Of a stretch of 64,000 nt of DNA, positions 61,788 to 64,000 are shown piece after piece; positions within the stretch are counted from its first letter, which is position 1; every line of letters begins with the position of its first letter. The notes below the pieces were generated by a model. That model ran no database searches. It was not told the origin of the DNA and was given only the letters and a program-made list of their open reading frames with translations. Source of the stretch: Tunturiibacter empetritectus. Lineage in GTDB: Bacteria > Acidobacteriota > Terriglobia > Terriglobales > Acidobacteriaceae. Position numbers and translations under genes: made by a program. Location: contig NZ_JACHDZ010000001.1 of the NCBI RefSeq assembly GCF_014201375.1, positions 1,095,206 through 1,159,205 of the forward strand, written 5' to 3'.

Positions 61788-61816
61788 CGTAAACATCCTA
61801 TTTTCAATTGTTTACG
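61788..61816. promoter_or_regulatory. GTAAACA inverted repeat, possible operator
   Basis: CGTAAACA at 61788-61795 and TGTTTACG at 61809-61816 form a perfect 8-bp inverted pair, 13 bases apart. A further TTGTAAACAA occurs at 61868-61877. The whole 61610-62567 stretch upstream of sdaA and before the ComM gene is otherwise mostly non-coding. Confidence 0.4.
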
Positions 61817-62169
61817 GGCGGTCTTGGTCCGTAAAAATATGCAAACAAAGAAGTTACCTGCAGAACATTGTAAACAAACGAGTTAGCGTGTGATGCAGTC
61901 TGGAACCTTTTGTTTTCTCTCCCTTATTTAAGAGTATAGCCAAGCGGACCTAACTAAAGTGCCAAGTGGATTTCCTTGTGATTCAGTGGTTTAGATGGGT
62001 TTTGGGCTTGACATGCGATTCTTGGGCTGGATTTGAAGGGATATTTTGGGTTGGCTCGCCAAAGGCAGCGATCACGGCAGCATGCGCTCGGCCAATGGTC
62101 TTAGTGGTATTCTCTTCCACCTGTTGGTTGCGGGATCGGTGGCATCCTCGCGAGCTTGTCGCCGAAGGA

Positions 62170-62240
62170 AAGCGGGATTGACCGATCACGTTTGGTCGAT
62201 TGCGGAGATGGTTGGGCTCTACTCTTCCAATAGCCTTCGC
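62170..62240 (+). pseudogene. Short transposase remnant (IS1-like C-terminus)
   Basis: One frame reads AGLTDHVWSIAEMVGL, very like the C-terminal motif of IS1-type transposases (AGLTDHVW..EE). Nothing else of a transposase is readable around it, so this is a decayed fragment at best. Confidence 0.35.
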
Positions 62241-62274
62241 TTTTGCCTTGCGCCTCGCCTCACACCCTGAGAGC

Positions 62275-62436
62275 ATGGCTGGAATGGATAAGCAGCCAGA
62301 GGCGATTGGCTCGAGACCTCCTTGGGGTAAGGTAGCTGGGATAGCGCTATTGATTATTGCTGGTGTTTATGCCAGTCAACACCCACACTCGTTTATGTAC
62401 TATTTAGTCAAATTCATTATTGCTCCCATCCCCTAA
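62275..62436 (+). CDS. Possible small single-pass membrane protein
   Basis: A 53-residue reading frame from ATG 62275: a soluble start (MAGMDKQPEAIGSRPPWGK), one hydrophobic segment (VAGIALLIIAGVYA, about 20-34) and a short tail with a second partly hydrophobic patch. No clear ribosome-binding site and no recognised homologue. It follows a transposase remnant and may be a chance frame. Confidence 0.3.
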   Translation: MAGMDKQPEAIGSRPPWGKVAGIALLIIAGVYASQHPHSFMYYLVKFIIAPIP

Positions 62437-62567
62437 AATCAAACTGATCCACTACCCTGATTTCCCACTGTTTCGTTGAAGGCGATTCGCTTGCCGAGCC
62501 GGTGAGTGATGTGGCGGGTGCTATACTCGGCAAAATCTCCTCGCCCCAAGGGTTCATCGGCTTATTC

Positions 62568-64000
62568 ATGCTTTTCAAGGCTCGCAGTGCTGCAGTGTAT
62601 GGGATTGACGCCCACATCATCGATGTAGAAGTCGATTTTTCCAACATCAAGTTAGACCAGGAACAGTTTCACACGGTGGGATTGCCGGATGCGGCGGTGC
62701 GGGAGAGTCGTGACCGGGTGCGTTCTGCGATCAAGAACTCCGGCTTCGAGATTCCTCCTACGCGGATCACGATCAACCTGGCTCCCGCAGACCTTAAGAA
62801 AGAAGGTTCGGGGTTCGATCTGCCGATTGCGATCGGGATACTGGGAGCCTATGGCTCACTGCATATCAAGGATCTGAGCGACTATCTGCTGGTGGGGGAG
62901 TTGGGGTTGGATGGCAGCCTGCGGGCGGTGCAGGGGATGCTGCCGATTGCGGTGGCGGCGCGCGCAAAAGGGATTCCGAACCTCATTATTCCGGCGAGTA
63001 ATGCGCGGGAGGCGGCGGTCGTTGAAGGGGTCAATGTTTATCCGGTGAAGTCGCTGCTGGAGGTGCGGGAGCTGTTGAACTCGGCGGTGACGGGTGGCAT
63101 CAAGGCGACTCCGCTGAAGGTGGAGACGACCGATCTTCTGAACGAGATGCAGCACTTTCCCTTCGACTTCAAAGACGTGCGCGGACAGCAGGTGGCGAAG
63201 CGTGCGCTTGAGGTGGCGGCTGCGGGTGGACATAACATTTTGATGATTGGGCCGCCGGGCTCGGGCAAGACGATGCTCGCCAAGCGACTGCCGTCCATTC
63301 TGGCTCCGCTCAGATTCGAAGAGGCGCTAGAGACGACGAAGATTCACTCGGTGGCGGGGGTTTTGGACTCTGAGCAGGGGTTGGTGGCGCATCGACCGTT
63401 CCGTTCGCCGCACCATACGATCTCGGACGCCGGGTTGATTGGCGGCGGGATGATGCCGCGGCCGGGCGAGGTGTCGCTGGCCCACAACGGGCTGCTGTTT
63501 CTGGACGAGCTGCCGGAGTTTCCGCGAAACGTGTTGGAGGTGCTGCGGCAGCCGTTGGAGGATGGCCATGTAACGATCGCCCGTGCGGCGATGAGTTTGA
63601 GCTTTCCTGCGCGGTTCATGCTTGCTGCAGCGATGAATCCTTGCCCCTGTGGATATTTCAACGACAAGTCCCGGGAGTGCATGTGTACGCCGCCGATGAT
63701 CCAGCGGTATGTTTCGAAGGTCTCCGGGCCCTTGCTGGACCGGATTGATATTCATATCGAGGTACCCGCGGTGCAATATAAGGAGTTGCGCGGTGGTGCG
63801 GCGGCGGAGGGGTCGGAGCAGATTCGGGCTCGGGTGCTGGCGGCGAGGGAGCGGCAGCATGAGCGATTTGGAGCGGCTGCGGCGCGGACGAAGGGAACGT
63901 CGAAGGGGGCATCGCGGCAGATTTTTGCCAACTCCCAGATGAATACGCAGCAGATACGTTCCTTCTGTGAGTTGTCGTCCGATGCAGAACGACTGCTCGA
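62568..64000 (+). CDS. ComM/YifB-type Mg-chelatase-like AAA+ ATPase (3' end outside window)
   Basis: A frame that stays open for 477 codons to the right edge. The N-terminal ChlI domain begins [23 protein letters not shown] and has [19 protein letters not shown] and [17 protein letters not shown]; the AAA+ core has Walker A GPPGSGKT (228-235) and Walker [11 protein letters not shown] (about 309-318), with [19 protein letters not shown] forming the zinc-finger-like cysteine insert of this family. ComM homologues are hexameric helicases needed for branch migration in natural transformation. The ATG at 62568 has only a weak upstream ribosome site, but homology begins there. Confidence 0.93.
   Translation, partial: MLFKARSAAVYGIDAHIIDVEVDFSNIKLDQEQFHTVGLPDAAVRESRDRVRSAIKNSGFEIPPTRITINLAPADLKKEGSGFDLPIAIGILGAYGSLHIKDLSDYLLVGELGLDGSLRAVQGMLPIAVAARAKGIPNLIIPASNAREAAVVEGVNVYPVKSLLEVRELLNSAVTGGIKATPLKVETTDLLNEMQHFPFDFKDVRGQQVAKRALEVAAAGGHNILMIGPPGSGKTMLAKRLPSILAPLRFEEALETTKIHSVAGVLDSEQGLVAHRPFRSPHHTISDAGLIGGGMMPRPGEVSLAHNGLLFLDELPEFPRNVLEVLRQPLEDGHVTIARAAMSLSFPARFMLAAAMNPCPCGYFNDKSRECMCTPPMIQRYVSKVSGPLLDRIDIHIEVPAVQYKELRGGAAAEGSEQIRARVLAARERQHERFGAAAARTKGTSKGASRQIFANSQMNTQQIRSFCELSSDAERLL

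Overview
The window looks like a chromosomal segment of an acidobacterium (Acidobacteriaceae/Terriglobia type, near Granulicella, Edaphobacter or Terriglobus). This rests on the moderately high GC, gene families such as MqnC of the futalosine menaquinone route, DUF3011 and DUF4410 secreted proteins, and a LytS/LytTR pair. The assignment is an inference from gene content. Both window edges cut genes: an unknown membrane protein on the left and a ComM/YifB-type ATPase on the right.

Layout. 0-10 kb: a minus-strand run (phosphodiesterase, discoidin-like protein, a membrane gene with an in-frame stop, an orphan oligopeptide-type ABC permease, a STAS protein), then an MscS-family channel, a solute-binding protein, a GDP-mannose 3,5-epimerase-like enzyme, a DinB-like protein and a WecB/TagA glycosyltransferase. 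10-12.2 kb is a scar: an IS6-type mini-remnant, a truncated secreted-protein fragment fused in frame to the C-terminal half of a tyrosine integrase, and tRNA-Asn. 12.4-25.2 kb: CAP protein, alcohol dehydrogenase with an AraC regulator, an RND efflux pump with its adaptor, a hydrolase, a LytS/LytTR two-component pair and mqnC. A structured repeat occurs three times here. 25.3-33.3 kb: YncE-like propeller, phosphoesterase, multicopper oxidase and sugar-envelope enzymes. 33.6-37.6 kb: a complete glycerol operon (glpF-glpK-glpD).

37.6-41 kb: an ECF sigma/anti-sigma pair faces a Tat-exported metallophosphoesterase and a di-haem cytochrome. Both sides carry the same promoter motif (GGAATAA-N15-GTT), so the four genes look like one autoregulated envelope/redox module. 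41-51.3 kb: tRNA-Cys and tRNA-Gly, a PAS histidine kinase, secretin, Fis-like protein, CvpA, purC and an SMC with an unusual head insertion. 51.5-64 kb: a His/Ala-rich mini-protein, a repeat-like secreted protein, citrate synthase, ThiO, a coiled-coil membrane protein, a 22-residue Lys/Ala peptide gene with its own promoter, hairpin leader and terminator, thiolase, a DUF937-OmpA fusion and serine dehydratase.

The most notable observations are the divergent ECF promoter pair, the histone-tail-like microgene, and the dispersed repeat whose hairpin shows compensatory base changes and which supplies the last residues of two convergent genes. No CRISPR array, prophage or intact insertion sequence was seen.
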